Below are positions 1 through 8,486 of a DNA stretch of 41,399 bases, piece by piece. Location of the stretch: contig LT649302.1 of NCBI GenBank assembly GCA_900128395.1, forward strand, positions 1-41,399. Direction: 5' to 3'. A program made the position numbers and the translations under genes. The stretch's first letter is position 1. Each line of letters opens with the position of its first letter. This stretch comes from Stramenopiles sp. TOSAG23-2 (taxonomy: Eukaryota; Sar). Below the pieces are notes generated by a model. The model saw only the letters and a list, made by a program, of their open reading frames with translations, had not been told where the DNA came from and did not search any database.

Positions 1-587
1 GAAATGTGTAAAAAAAAATAATAAAAAATTGTGTGTTAAAGTTAAAAAATGCAAACCTGGCAAAATAAAAATTTTCATAAAAATTTCTACGAGCTTCTCG
101 TTTTCATATAATATAATTTTTACGCACATAATTTATTGTTTTAATTTACTCATGTTGGAGTTATGTAGAAAAGCTGCTTCTTCATAAGGTTGTATGATAA
201 ATCACAATATAATTTTTTAAAAGAAAAGTTTTATCAAAAAATCATACTCGTACATGTATATATATATATATATATATTATAATATTCTTTACATTTTTAT
301 AAAAGGTAATATACACGTTCGCAGTGCGTTCGTATCACAAATCCATTTGACATACGAAGTTCGTAATTTCAAAAATTGAAACAAGAGGTGAGCGAAATTT
401 TTAATTTTTTTCGACAACTGGGAGAAAAAAAATGTTGTGTGCACGGCGCTTGTATATTATTTTTTACAGTTCCATTTTTGATTCACTTCTACCTAATTGA
501 ATCTCTTTTCGTTTAATTTCTCCAAAGTCAACATCTAACAACTGGGAGAAAAAAAATGTTGTGTGCACGGCGCTTGTATATTATTTT
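1..587. other. 3' flank of the MORN gene, no gene seen
   Basis: No credible coding region is visible. The stretch is very AT-rich, holds a TA microsatellite at about 257-278, a short inverted repeat at 353-365, and the first copy of a 124-bp direct duplication. It is the downstream flank of the minus-strand MORN gene that ends at 588. Confidence 0.7.
353..365. terminator. TACGAA/TTCGTA inverted repeat
   Basis: TACGAA is followed by one base and then TTCGTA, a perfect 6-bp inverted repeat downstream of the MORN gene. It shares its core with inverted repeats at other 3' ends in this window. A role in 3'-end formation is an inference; a one-base spacer could not form a normal hairpin loop without opening inner pairs. 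Confidence 0.35.
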
Positions 588-661
588 TTACAGTTCCATT
601 TTTGATTCACTTCTACCTAATTGAATCTCTTTTCGTTTAATTTCTCCAAAGTCAACATCTA
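414..661. repeat. Abutting direct duplication, 124-bp unit
   Basis: Bases 414-537 are repeated exactly at 538-661 with no spacer. The second copy contains the last codons and stop of the minus-strand MORN gene, so the first copy is a duplicate of that gene end lying in its 3' flank. Exact, spacer-free copies suggest an unmerged assembly overlap, though a recent tandem duplication is possible. Confidence 0.9.
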
Positions 662-1154
662 CTGGTGATTCATACTTCCCCATGAAGAAATCACCTTTCC
701 ATTCGACACCATCTGCATCAACATAAACGCCAAATCCGTGCCACTTTCCTTGCTCCCACTCTCCTTCGTATTTTCCAGTATTATTTGGTTGTATATATGT
801 TCCATTACCATGAAACATATTTTCATAAAAATCGCCTTCATATGAAGCACCACTTGCGAAAGTTATTTTGCCTTTCCCATTATACAAATCATTTGCAAAT
901 TCACCTTCATATTTTTCAACACCGTCATCATATATTCCCCACCCATCCCTAATTTTGTTCTCTTCCCCAGTCTCCTTATCTTTGATAATAACATATTCAC
1001 CATCATAATGTTTTCTTCGTATACTTGCATCAAGGCCTGTATTTTCAGCAAATTCAAAATATCCTTTTATACGGTTTACATTTGTAGTAGCAACTGTAGT
1101 ACCTACATTTTCGCTTACATTTTCTTGCAATAGTTGTTCTTCATCATCACTCAT
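588..1154 (-). CDS. MORN-repeat protein, 188 aa
   Basis: This small protein has three clear MORN repeats at about residues 82-104, 105-128 and 129-150, each with the YEG-D/E-F/W ... G-x-G pattern, and weaker copies before and after. MORN repeats form beta-hairpin strips used in membrane or cytoskeleton-linked scaffolds; nothing here defines a catalytic job. The first 48 residues are polar and acidic. The start is an ATG at 1154 preceded by a poly-T (poly-A on the coding strand) tract. The 5' end (1049-1200) and the 3' end (538-661) both lie in duplicated blocks, so the flanks of this gene are unreliable. It is divergent from the sortilin gene to its right. Confidence 0.8.
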   Translation of the reverse strand: MSDDEEQLLQENVSENVGTTVATTNVNRIKGYFEFAENTGLDASIRRKHYDGEYVIIKDKETGEENKIRDGWGIYDDGVEKYEGEFANDLYNGKGKITFASGASYEGDFYENMFHGNGTYIQPNNTGKYEGEWEQGKWHGFGVYVDADGVEWKGDFFMGKYESPVDVDFGEIKRKEIQLGRSESKMEL

Positions 1155-1356
1155 ATTTACACTTTTTTTTTTTTAATTGCTATGATTTTTCTTGTGGCGG
1201 GGATACAAATTCAAAATATCCTTTTATACGGTTTACATTTGTAGTAGCAACTGTAGTACCTACATTTTCGCTTACATTTTCTTGCAATAGTTGTTCTTCA
1301 TCATCACTCATATTTACACTTTTTTTTTTTAATTGCTATGATTATTCTTGTGGCGG
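1049..1356. repeat. Near-exact duplication of the MORN gene 5' end
   Basis: Bases 1049-1200 recur at 1206-1356 after a 5-bp spacer. The copies differ by one T in a poly-T run (12 versus 11) and by one T/A substitution. The right-hand copy repeats the MORN start codon and about the first 35 codons, then runs into unrelated sequence, so it encodes only a truncated fragment. The small differences fit either two haplotypes joined in assembly or a slightly aged duplication. Confidence 0.88.
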
Positions 1357-1502
1357 TGATATGCTACTATAGAATACATCAATTGTTTTTCAAAAAAAAG
1401 TATATAATTGTCTTTTAAATAACGTTTTTTTTTTTTTATTATTATTATTGTCTTCTCGCTGTTATTGTTGTTTGTGCCACCTGTTATTACCTTAACCGTG
1501 TT

Positions 1503-1796
1503 CTCGCCGATAATCACTACCAGCTAAGGCCAGGTGTTTAGCAGGTGCCCAGTATTAGTGGTGTGCGCCACTCAATAACGCCATATATGTAATATCATCC
1601 CCATACCAGGCATACCAGGCATACCAGCATACCTCGCCGATAATCACTACCAGCTAAGGCCAGGTGTTTAGCAGGTGCCCAGTATTAGTGGTGTGCGCCA
1701 CTCAATAACGCCATATATGTAATATCATCCCCATACCAGGCATACCAGGCATACCAGCATACCAGCATACCAAGCATACCGGCATAATATATTTCA
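1503..1796. repeat. 130-bp duplication plus ATACCAGC-type minisatellite
   Basis: Bases 1503-1632 recur at 1633-1763 without spacer. The end of each unit and the bases up to about 1796 hold a 9-10 bp minisatellite built on CATACCAG(G)C. The unit is less AT-rich than its surroundings and includes a short inverted repeat (GTGG..CCAC). No coding potential is seen. It lies in the divergent space between the MORN and sortilin genes. Confidence 0.88.
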
Positions 1797-1944
1797 TGAT
1801 GATCAACAACTTAAACTTAATATATTTTTTTTTTATTTTAATAGCATTTAATTTATTAGATCTATATTTTTTTAGATGATTATTTATATTATTCTAATTA
1901 TATATAATATTAATTAATAATAATATAAAATCATTGCTATAGCA

Positions 1945-2192
1945 CTATACTACAATTTGATAAAATAGAAAATTGAACATTCATTTATTCAGTTTAACAA
2001 ATTATATAAAGTAAGAGAGTTGTAGATAAGGATTGTTTACGGATATATACATACATATATATACATATCTATACTACAATTTGATAAAATAGAAAATTGA
2101 ACATTCATTTATTCAGTTTAACAAATTATATAAAGTAAGAGAGTTGTAGATAAGGATTGTTTACGGATATATACATACATATATATACATAT
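1945..2192. repeat. Abutting direct duplication, 124-bp unit
   Basis: Bases 1945-2068 are repeated exactly at 2069-2192, ending ten bases before the sortilin start codon. The duplicated block is therefore the 5' untranslated or promoter region of that gene. Confidence 0.9.
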
Positions 2193-2201
2193 AAATATAT
2201 C

Positions 2202-4983
2202 ATGCCAGGGCAATCAGTAATATATATGTTGAAAATAATTTTTATAATTTGTTTATTAACGAATGTAATTACGGGGCAGCCACAAACACCACCAACTACG
2301 GCTGCGAATAATGTAGCAAATAGCAAAATAACAAAAAATGCTGCTGCGCCAATATTAACAGATAAAAAGGCACCAGCACCAATAGCAAATGGTAATGTTG
2401 GTGTGACAGAATTTATTATGGATGGCGAAGTTGAAGATATACAATGGGTTGGTCAAGGACGACGTACAGTACTTGTATTAACAACTGCTTCAAACTTATA
2501 TCGCAGTTCTGATGAAGGCAAAACATGGTTAAACGTGGTAACTTCGTTAAAAGCATTTGGTACAAATCAACCAGCAAAAACGCCAAAAGTGAAAAAGTTG
2601 ATTGTATCCCCAGTAGATCCAAATTGCGTCTTTATAGTTGGCCAAGGTGTAAATCATTGGGTAACACGCGATGCCGGTCGTAGTTTTCAACCTGTGAATA
2701 GTGTTGTTAAATTTCACGACGTTATCATGCATCCAACTGATAAAAATCGCGTATTAGCGAGCAGTATGGCTGCTAAATGCCATGATACTCAAGCAAACGG
2801 TGTATGCTATAAATCCGTATATGCAACTGATGATCTTGGAAAAACCTGGATTAAAGCAACAGATTATGTTGTACAATTTGATTGGGCGCATAACTTAGGA
2901 AATGGACAGGCAAAAAGTTTACCAACTACTGCAATGTTTGCTACTGTATTTCGAACGAAAAAAGGTAATCAACGTTTTGGATATTGGGATAAAAATATCG
3001 ATTTTGTCCGTACAGATGATTTCTTTAAAACACCTGCGAAAGTTTTAGTGAAACATGGCAATCGATTTTTATTTACGAAGAAATTTTTATTTGTTGCGCA
3101 AGTGAATCCGTTAAGAGATACGGAAGTAGAGTTACAAATGAGCAGCGATGGTGCAAATACGTTCCTCAGGGGTACATTGCCTTACAAAATTAAACAACAT
3201 TCGTACACTATTTTAGATACATCGGAAGATACTGTATTTTTACATGTGAATCACGAAGGTGAAGGTGCTAAGTGGGGAAATGTGTACATTTCCAATGCAG
3301 ATGGTTTAAATTACACCTTATCGTTACCACATAATAGTAGGGAAGCGACTGGAAAATGCGATTTTGAAAAAGTAGAAGGATTAGAAGGAATATACTTAGC
3401 AAATTTCATTGACAAAGTTGGTGAGGATTCTGATGATACCACCGATGACAATACAATCGGTGGTGATACATCGACTAAAAAAAAAGCAAATTGGGAAAAA
3501 ACCTCCACCAAAGATACGAACAGTTATTACGTTTGATAAAGGTGGTGTATGGTCCTATTTGCATGCACCAAAATACGATGCGAATGGTAAAAAAGTTGAT
3601 TGTAGCAGCATTGATTGCTCCTTGCATTTGCATGGTGTCACGGATGAATGGGGGCCATTTTACAGCACCGACACATCCCTTGGTTTGATCATGGCTACTG
3701 GGAACATTGGGACATCTTTAAGTGACAATGAAGATGAAATCAATACATACTTTAGTAGAGATGCTGGATTATCATGGGATGAAGTAGCAAAAGGTTCCCA
3801 TATATATGAGTTTGGAGATCATGGTGCGTTGATCGTCATGGCAAATGACGTGGAAGCATCTGATACTGTTCTATATAGTTGGAACGAGGGTAAATCATGG
3901 TCACCATTTAAATTTTCAGAAAAAAAATTAGAGATTGATAATATAATTATTGAACCAACAGCAACATCGCAAAAATTTATGGTGTATGGATCAAGAAAAG
4001 CATCTGCCTCCGGTGATAAAAATTCAAACCCTGTTGGTGCAGTTTATTTCCTTGATTTCTCAGAATTGCATGCTAAAAAATGCAAGGGTGTAGAAGCACC
4101 TGGTACACCTGATAGCGATTACGAGCGTTGGTCACCAAGTGATGGTAGACTTGGAGATAAATGCTTGATGGGCCATCAAATAACATACACACGCCGTAAA
4201 CGCATGTCACAATGTTATAATGGGGAGAAATTAGATAGGATGAATTATGTTAAAGATTGCCCATGTACGGAGAATGACTATGAATGTGATGTTGGATTTT
4301 TCCGTAAAATAGATGGTGGACCTTGCACTAGAAGTGAATTTGGGAGTAGCAAGGAAGTGGTCAAAGCAAGTGGACAGCCACCTGCCAATTGCCCTTCAGG
4401 CACTACCTACCTTGTGACAAATGGTTATCGTAAAATTGCTGGTGATACGTGTGCTGTTTCTGGGGGTGTTGATCGAGATCCTACCGCTTTTCCTTGCCCA
4501 CATTGGACTACTACGGTCAGTCATGGAGGATGGCTAGTTCTTCTCCTTCTTTTTTGTTTAGTATGCGGTTTTGCTGGCATCACATTTAATAAAAATAAAA
4601 AAAATGCAGCGGCAAAACGATTTGATTATAGTTTTAGTAGCAATTTTAATAGTAGTGCCAGTGGTATATGTAATGGAATAATGAATCTTTTCAGTTGTTT
4701 AACTCGATGTTGTCAAAAAAGCGATGATTATTCAGGTTACAATGTAATCGGAAAAGGTAGCGCATTGCCTGAAAGTGCAATGGGATATGATACTTTTGAT
4801 GATGATCTTGGTAATGATGATGATGATCTTGATGATGATGACGATGATGACGATGATGAAGAAGATGCAGTGCCAATGCCAACACCAAAACATGAACGAT
4901 TAAAACCACTACCAAATATACCATTATCGACGGTACCAATACCGAAATTATCTGGGCCTAATGATGATGGTGATGACATATAA
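2202..4983 (+). CDS. Sortilin / Vps10 receptor (one frameshift)
   Basis: This is a type I membrane sorting receptor of the Vps10/sortilin family, which carries cargo between Golgi and endosomes. From the ATG at 2202 there is a signal peptide (hydrophobic residues about 9-23), then a ten-bladed-propeller type region with many Asp-box motifs (SDEGKTW, TRDAGRSF, TDDLGKTW, SRDAGLSW), the cysteine-rich Sortilin-C region (about 4090-4500), one transmembrane helix (about 4525-4595) and a cytosolic tail with a YNVI tyrosine motif and a long Asp run. The reading frame changes between about 3477 and 3501: the upstream frame stops at 3536, while the conserved VITFDKGG block is one frame over. One extra base in the 9-A or 6-A run would explain it; a 70-nt intron 3417-3486 is a weaker alternative. 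Upstream TTG codons were rejected as starts. Confidence 0.9.
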
Positions 4984-5063
4984 AATTTTTACACACCATA
5001 TATGTCATATGATATGATATATATATATATACATATATTATATAAAATAAAAAAATACCGAGG

Positions 5064-5086
5064 AGATACATATTCGGGTTGTATCT
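5064..5086. terminator. Hairpin downstream of sortilin
   Basis: AGATACA and TGTATCT form a 7-bp perfect stem around a 9-nt loop in the 185-bp gap where the sortilin gene and the small minus-strand gene converge. A nearby TACGAA (about 5133) matches the core seen at other gene ends. The role in 3'-end formation is inferred from position. Confidence 0.4.
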
Positions 5087-5168
5087 TTTGTTGTGTGTAT
5101 GATATGAGAAGAGATTAATATATAAATACCGTACGAAGTATAACATTTAGTGTTTCTATTTAAAAAAA

Positions 5169-5468
5169 TTATTTTTTAGTAGACGCTTCATTTTGTAACT
5201 TTTCTTTTCTTGCTTCAATAACTTCATTCATAACATCTTTTAACTTGTCTTCATAAAATATATTACCAAAGTTATTATAAAAATGAGTATCTACAAGCAA
5301 TTCTTTTGCATTTTGAATATCTGGTTGTTGCATAGCATTCATATTAGTTGGTTCATCACTATAGTTTTCATACGAGCCACCACCACCACCACCACCTGGT
5401 GCAAGATTTAAAAGATCATGATTATTTTTATTTCCAGATGTATGGCTATGAGTAACAAAAGCATCCAT
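5169..5468 (-). CDS. Small unknown protein, 99 aa
   Basis: I do not recognise this protein. It is hydrophilic, has a run of seven glycines at about residues 25-31 and a basic/acidic helical C-terminal part (about residues 60-99). A DLLNL stretch at about residues 18-22 resembles a clathrin-box peptide, which would be an intriguing neighbour for a sorting receptor, but this is only a short-motif match. It starts at an ATG and ends with TAA, converges on sortilin with 185 bp between stops, and fits the alternating gene order of the window, which supports it being real. It could be one exon of a larger gene. Confidence 0.5.
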   Translation of the reverse strand: MDAFVTHSHTSGNKNNHDLLNLAPGGGGGGGSYENYSDEPTNMNAMQQPDIQNAKELLVDTHFYNNFGNIFYEDKLKDVMNEVIEARKEKLQNEASTKK

Positions 5469-6015
5469 TAAACTCGATGAATTCCTTGTACGGTTTTATT
5501 CGTTTGTGTGTATGTGTGTATATATATATGTAAACTAGGCAATTGTTTTCGGTATAATTCTTTTGTTTACAATTATTTCGTTGTTGATATTTGTAAATTT
5601 TGTTAGTTCATGATAAATCTATTCAACATAATTTAAATTGTAGTAATTAATTCTACTAATTTTTATTTTTTAGGGGGAGGAAGAAGGTTATTAAGGTGGA
5701 AGGTATGTTTTTGTTTGGGCAAATCAGAGAGAAATCCTCCAATATTATAGTGCTGTGTTCATATTATTTTATTTCAATGTTATGATTATGCAATTTCTCT
5801 CTTATCAATTCCGTTATATTTTTTTTTATATTATTGGCCTCATTCTATTATTTATTTTTTTAATTTACTGTATAATAAATATTTAAAAATTTTGTAGGAT
5901 GATGGATGGATGAAATGTTTGTGAAAACATTTATATAATCATATACGCTTCCATTGATAATTCATTGTTGTTATTTTTGTACTTAATTATACATATAAAA
6001 ACGAACTTGTAAATC
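5469..6015. promoter_or_regulatory. Divergent intergenic region with candidate 5'UTR intron
   Basis: No coding region is seen. On the plus strand a well-formed candidate intron runs from GTATGT at 5703 to TTTTGTAG ending at 5897. Just upstream, CTACTAAT followed by a T-rich tract and TAG at about 5655-5673 looks like the branch point and acceptor of another intron. The 29 bases between would be a small leader exon of the ankyrin gene starting at 6016. TG/TA microsatellite sequence lies at about 5500-5530. Confidence 0.4.
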
Positions 6016-8016
6016 ATGGCGGAAGAAACAAATACGGAGTTGTCTGCGTTAGAAAAAGAATTAGATACTGCATTGAATGACGTGGAAAATGTTAAAGCAC
6101 CAACACGAGAGGAAGCACCACCACCACGTCAAGAGCTAACAGAAGAAGCACCACCACCACGTCAAGAGCTAACAGAAGAAGCACCACCAACACGCCAAGA
6201 GCTAACAGAAGAAGCACCACCACCACCACGCCAAGAATTAACGGATGAAACACCACCACCGCGTCAAGAATTAACAGATGAAACACCACCACCGCGTCAA
6301 GAATTAACAGATGAAGCACCTCCACCAAGAATATCAACTGAAGAGACACCTCCTCCACGTCAAGATATACTAGAAGATGGCGCACCCCCAAGAGAAACGC
6401 TGATCGTAGATGAAGTACCACCTCCGAGAATTACAGAAGAAGAAGTAGCGAAAAATTCTGAAACAGAACCGGAAGAACCCGAAAGACCAGTATCAAACCA
6501 AATATCCAAACGGAAAAAGCGAGAGCAAGATCGTAACGCACGATATAATGAGTTGTTACAAGCGGAGATGGAAAAAGTAGAGAAAAAAGTTGTAAAAAAG
6601 AAGAAAAAAGGCACTGATACAAAGGTAGAAGAAGTGAAAGAAGAGCGTCCTCCATTACAATTAAAAATGTTAGAACGATTGAGGGCATCGAAATCATTCT
6701 GGAAAAATGAAGCTTTAAAACATTTAGGTGAAGAGAAAAAAGAAGATGATAAAAAAAGCATGTCGAAATCACGACCATCCACTACTCAAAGTAGGAAAAA
6801 GGACGATGACAATCGAACCATTTGGCAAGCTGGTGACGATGGCGATGTTAAATTTGTGAAAGAATATGTAATACATAAACGATGGGATGTGAGAAGGCAT
6901 CACGATCGAGGGGGTACGGGAAGCACTCTACTTCACAAAGCATGTTGGAGGAGTCATGTAGGATTAGTAAAATGGTTAATTGAACATGTAAGGCGGCGAT
7001 ATGGAGCCGAAGCAACAGAAACCTACGTCAATAGCCGCGATACGATAATGAATGGAGTGACTCCTTTGATGGAAGCGGCTAGGACACATATTGGAAATTT
7101 ACAAGATAGATTAGCTATCCTAAAGATGCTGATTGATAGCGGCTCTAAAACGCATTATAAAGATGCGCATGGCGATACGTGTTTGCATTGGGCAGCACGT
7201 AATGGGTCGTTTCCAATCATTAAATACCTTTTACATAACACGGAAGGTGCTGTTTTCACTGCGATGGCAGATAATTACGTACATAAACGCCCACTGGATG
7301 TTGCATACGCGTTGAAGGAGAAAAAAAAAGATTTCAATTCAGTAGAATCATATAATCAACTTATGAACATGATGAAGGGTTCTAATGTTCGTATGAAAAT
7401 TACGCGCTTAAAAATGCGAGGGGAAAGGGAGAAGAAAGAGAAGTTAGAACAAGAGCGAGAGGATATAGCAAGAATCGAAGAGGAAGCTAGAATTTCGAAG
7501 GATGCTGCTGAACTTGAATTTTTACGCCAGCGTAGCGCTGCTGAAGCTTTAAGGCAAAAGGAGGAGGATGATTACGTGGAACAAGCTGGAAGGAATGCGA
7601 AAAAAAATGCTGTAGAACATATGAGTACGAGGGAAGGAAAAGCAGAGGTCAAAATACGTTCTCGCGATATAGAAAGGAAAATGCGGGATGAAGCAAAAGA
7701 AAAAGGTGAGAAACCTCCTAAAAAGACATCCAAAATTGCATTTGCAAAGGCTCAAGGTACGTATGTCCATGAAAAAGAGGTTGAAGCGAGGAAACAAGCA
7801 AAAAGAGATTTTAGAAGGAAAAATCCACATGATTTTGATAAAAGAGAATTCGAAGCTATGGAGCAAGCTGCGCAACTTGCCGACCGTAGGTACACAAAGG
7901 TCTTGTCAGACCGTGACAAGCAGTTACGAGATGATATTGATGAATCGAGTGGTTTATGTTCCGAGCCTGAACTAAACCTAAATCCTTACTGTAAAATGTA
8001 CACTGATTGGCTGTAA
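6016..8016 (+). CDS. Proline-repeat, ankyrin and coiled-coil protein, 666 aa
   Basis: The protein has three parts. Residues about 32-145 hold about seven copies of an 11-residue unit of the form EAPPPRQELTE plus degenerate copies. Residues about 270-440 contain ankyrin repeats with recognisable TLLHKAC, GVTPLMEAA and GDTCLHWAA signatures. Residues about 450-650 are a highly charged K/E/R-rich coiled coil. No membrane segment or signal peptide is present, so it is probably a cytoplasmic or cytoskeletal scaffold; the partner is unknown. The ATG at 6016 gives the full N-terminus. Its 3' end converges on the SANT/Tudor gene. The near-identical nucleotide repeats encoding the proline units suggest recent unit gain. 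Confidence 0.85.
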   Translation: MAEETNTELSALEKELDTALNDVENVKAPTREEAPPPRQELTEEAPPPRQELTEEAPPTRQELTEEAPPPPRQELTDETPPPRQELTDETPPPRQELTDEAPPPRISTEETPPPRQDILEDGAPPRETLIVDEVPPPRITEEEVAKNSETEPEEPERPVSNQISKRKKREQDRNARYNELLQAEMEKVEKKVVKKKKKGTDTKVEEVKEERPPLQLKMLERLRASKSFWKNEALKHLGEEKKEDDKKSMSKSRPSTTQSRKKDDDNRTIWQAGDDGDVKFVKEYVIHKRWDVRRHHDRGGTGSTLLHKACWRSHVGLVKWLIEHVRRRYGAEATETYVNSRDTIMNGVTPLMEAARTHIGNLQDRLAILKMLIDSGSKTHYKDAHGDTCLHWAARNGSFPIIKYLLHNTEGAVFTAMADNYVHKRPLDVAYALKEKKKDFNSVESYNQLMNMMKGSNVRMKITRLKMRGEREKKEKLEQEREDIARIEEEARISKDAAELEFLRQRSAAEALRQKEEDDYVEQAGRNAKKNAVEHMSTREGKAEVKIRSRDIERKMRDEAKEKGEKPPKKTSKIAFAKAQGTYVHEKEVEARKQAKRDFRRKNPHDFDKREFEAMEQAAQLADRRYTKVLSDRDKQLRDDIDESSGLCSEPELNLNPYCKMYTDWL

Positions 8017-8069
8017 AAATCTTGGTTAGATTGCGAGGATTAACAAGAGATATAAAAATTTTCTCCTAC

Positions 8070-8231
8070 TCATGTATTAACAATATATTTTATTCCTGAG
8101 ATTGAGTATTGAGCGTAGTATTTATCACGGGAACTAAAATTATTACGAGTTCATGTATTAACAATATATTTTATTCCTGAGATTGAGTATTGAGCGTAGT
8201 ATTTATCACGGGAACTAAAATTATTACGAGT
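8070..8231. repeat. Abutting direct duplication, 81-bp unit
   Basis: Bases 8070-8150 are repeated exactly at 8151-8231 in the 3' flank of the ankyrin gene. The unit also resembles a sequence in another 3' flank at 22473-22557. Confidence 0.9.
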
Positions 8232-8349
8232 ATAACTTACGTAGATTTTAACCATCAAGATTATTATACATATCATACACACACACACACGTGTGTATCG
8301 CTTCCTCGTATTTTTCTATTAAGGTGTCTCAAAATTGCTATTTTTTTCG

Positions 8350-8378
8350 TATCATATGACACGAAGCGTCGTATGATA
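8350..8378. terminator. 11-bp stem hairpin between convergent genes
   Basis: TATCATATGAC pairs with GTCGTATGATA (ten Watson-Crick pairs and one U-G wobble as RNA) around a 7-nt ACGAAGC loop. It lies in the 470-bp space where the ankyrin gene (+) and the SANT/Tudor gene (-) converge. Confidence 0.5.
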
Positions 8379-8429
8379 TTCGTATGCATACGTATATAAA
8401 TATATATAATATATATATATATGCTATTA

Positions 8430-8449
8430 ATTACGAACCGCTTCGTAAT
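8430..8449. terminator. ATTACGAA/TTCGTAAT hairpin
   Basis: A perfect 8-bp stem with a CCGC loop lies 37 bp beyond the stop codon of the minus-strand SANT/Tudor gene. It carries the TACGAA/TTCGTA core shared by other 3' intervals here. Confidence 0.5.
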
Positions 8450-8486
8450 ATCTATCTCCTCTCTCTCGCTCGCTCTCTCTCTTTTC

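Noticed and set aside
1730-1796. CATACCAGC minisatellite as a possible regulatory array
   Set aside because: It is short and imperfect, and partly produced by the 130-bp duplication; no motif or partner supports a function.
2157-2201. Upstream TTG extension of the sortilin ORF
   Set aside because: It lies in a duplicated noncoding block and would put a non-signal stretch before a good signal peptide; ATG 2202 is preferred.
4691-4979. Minus-strand His- and Ser-rich ORFs opposite the sortilin tail
   Set aside because: They are the reverse translation of the Asp-codon run in the sortilin cytosolic tail.
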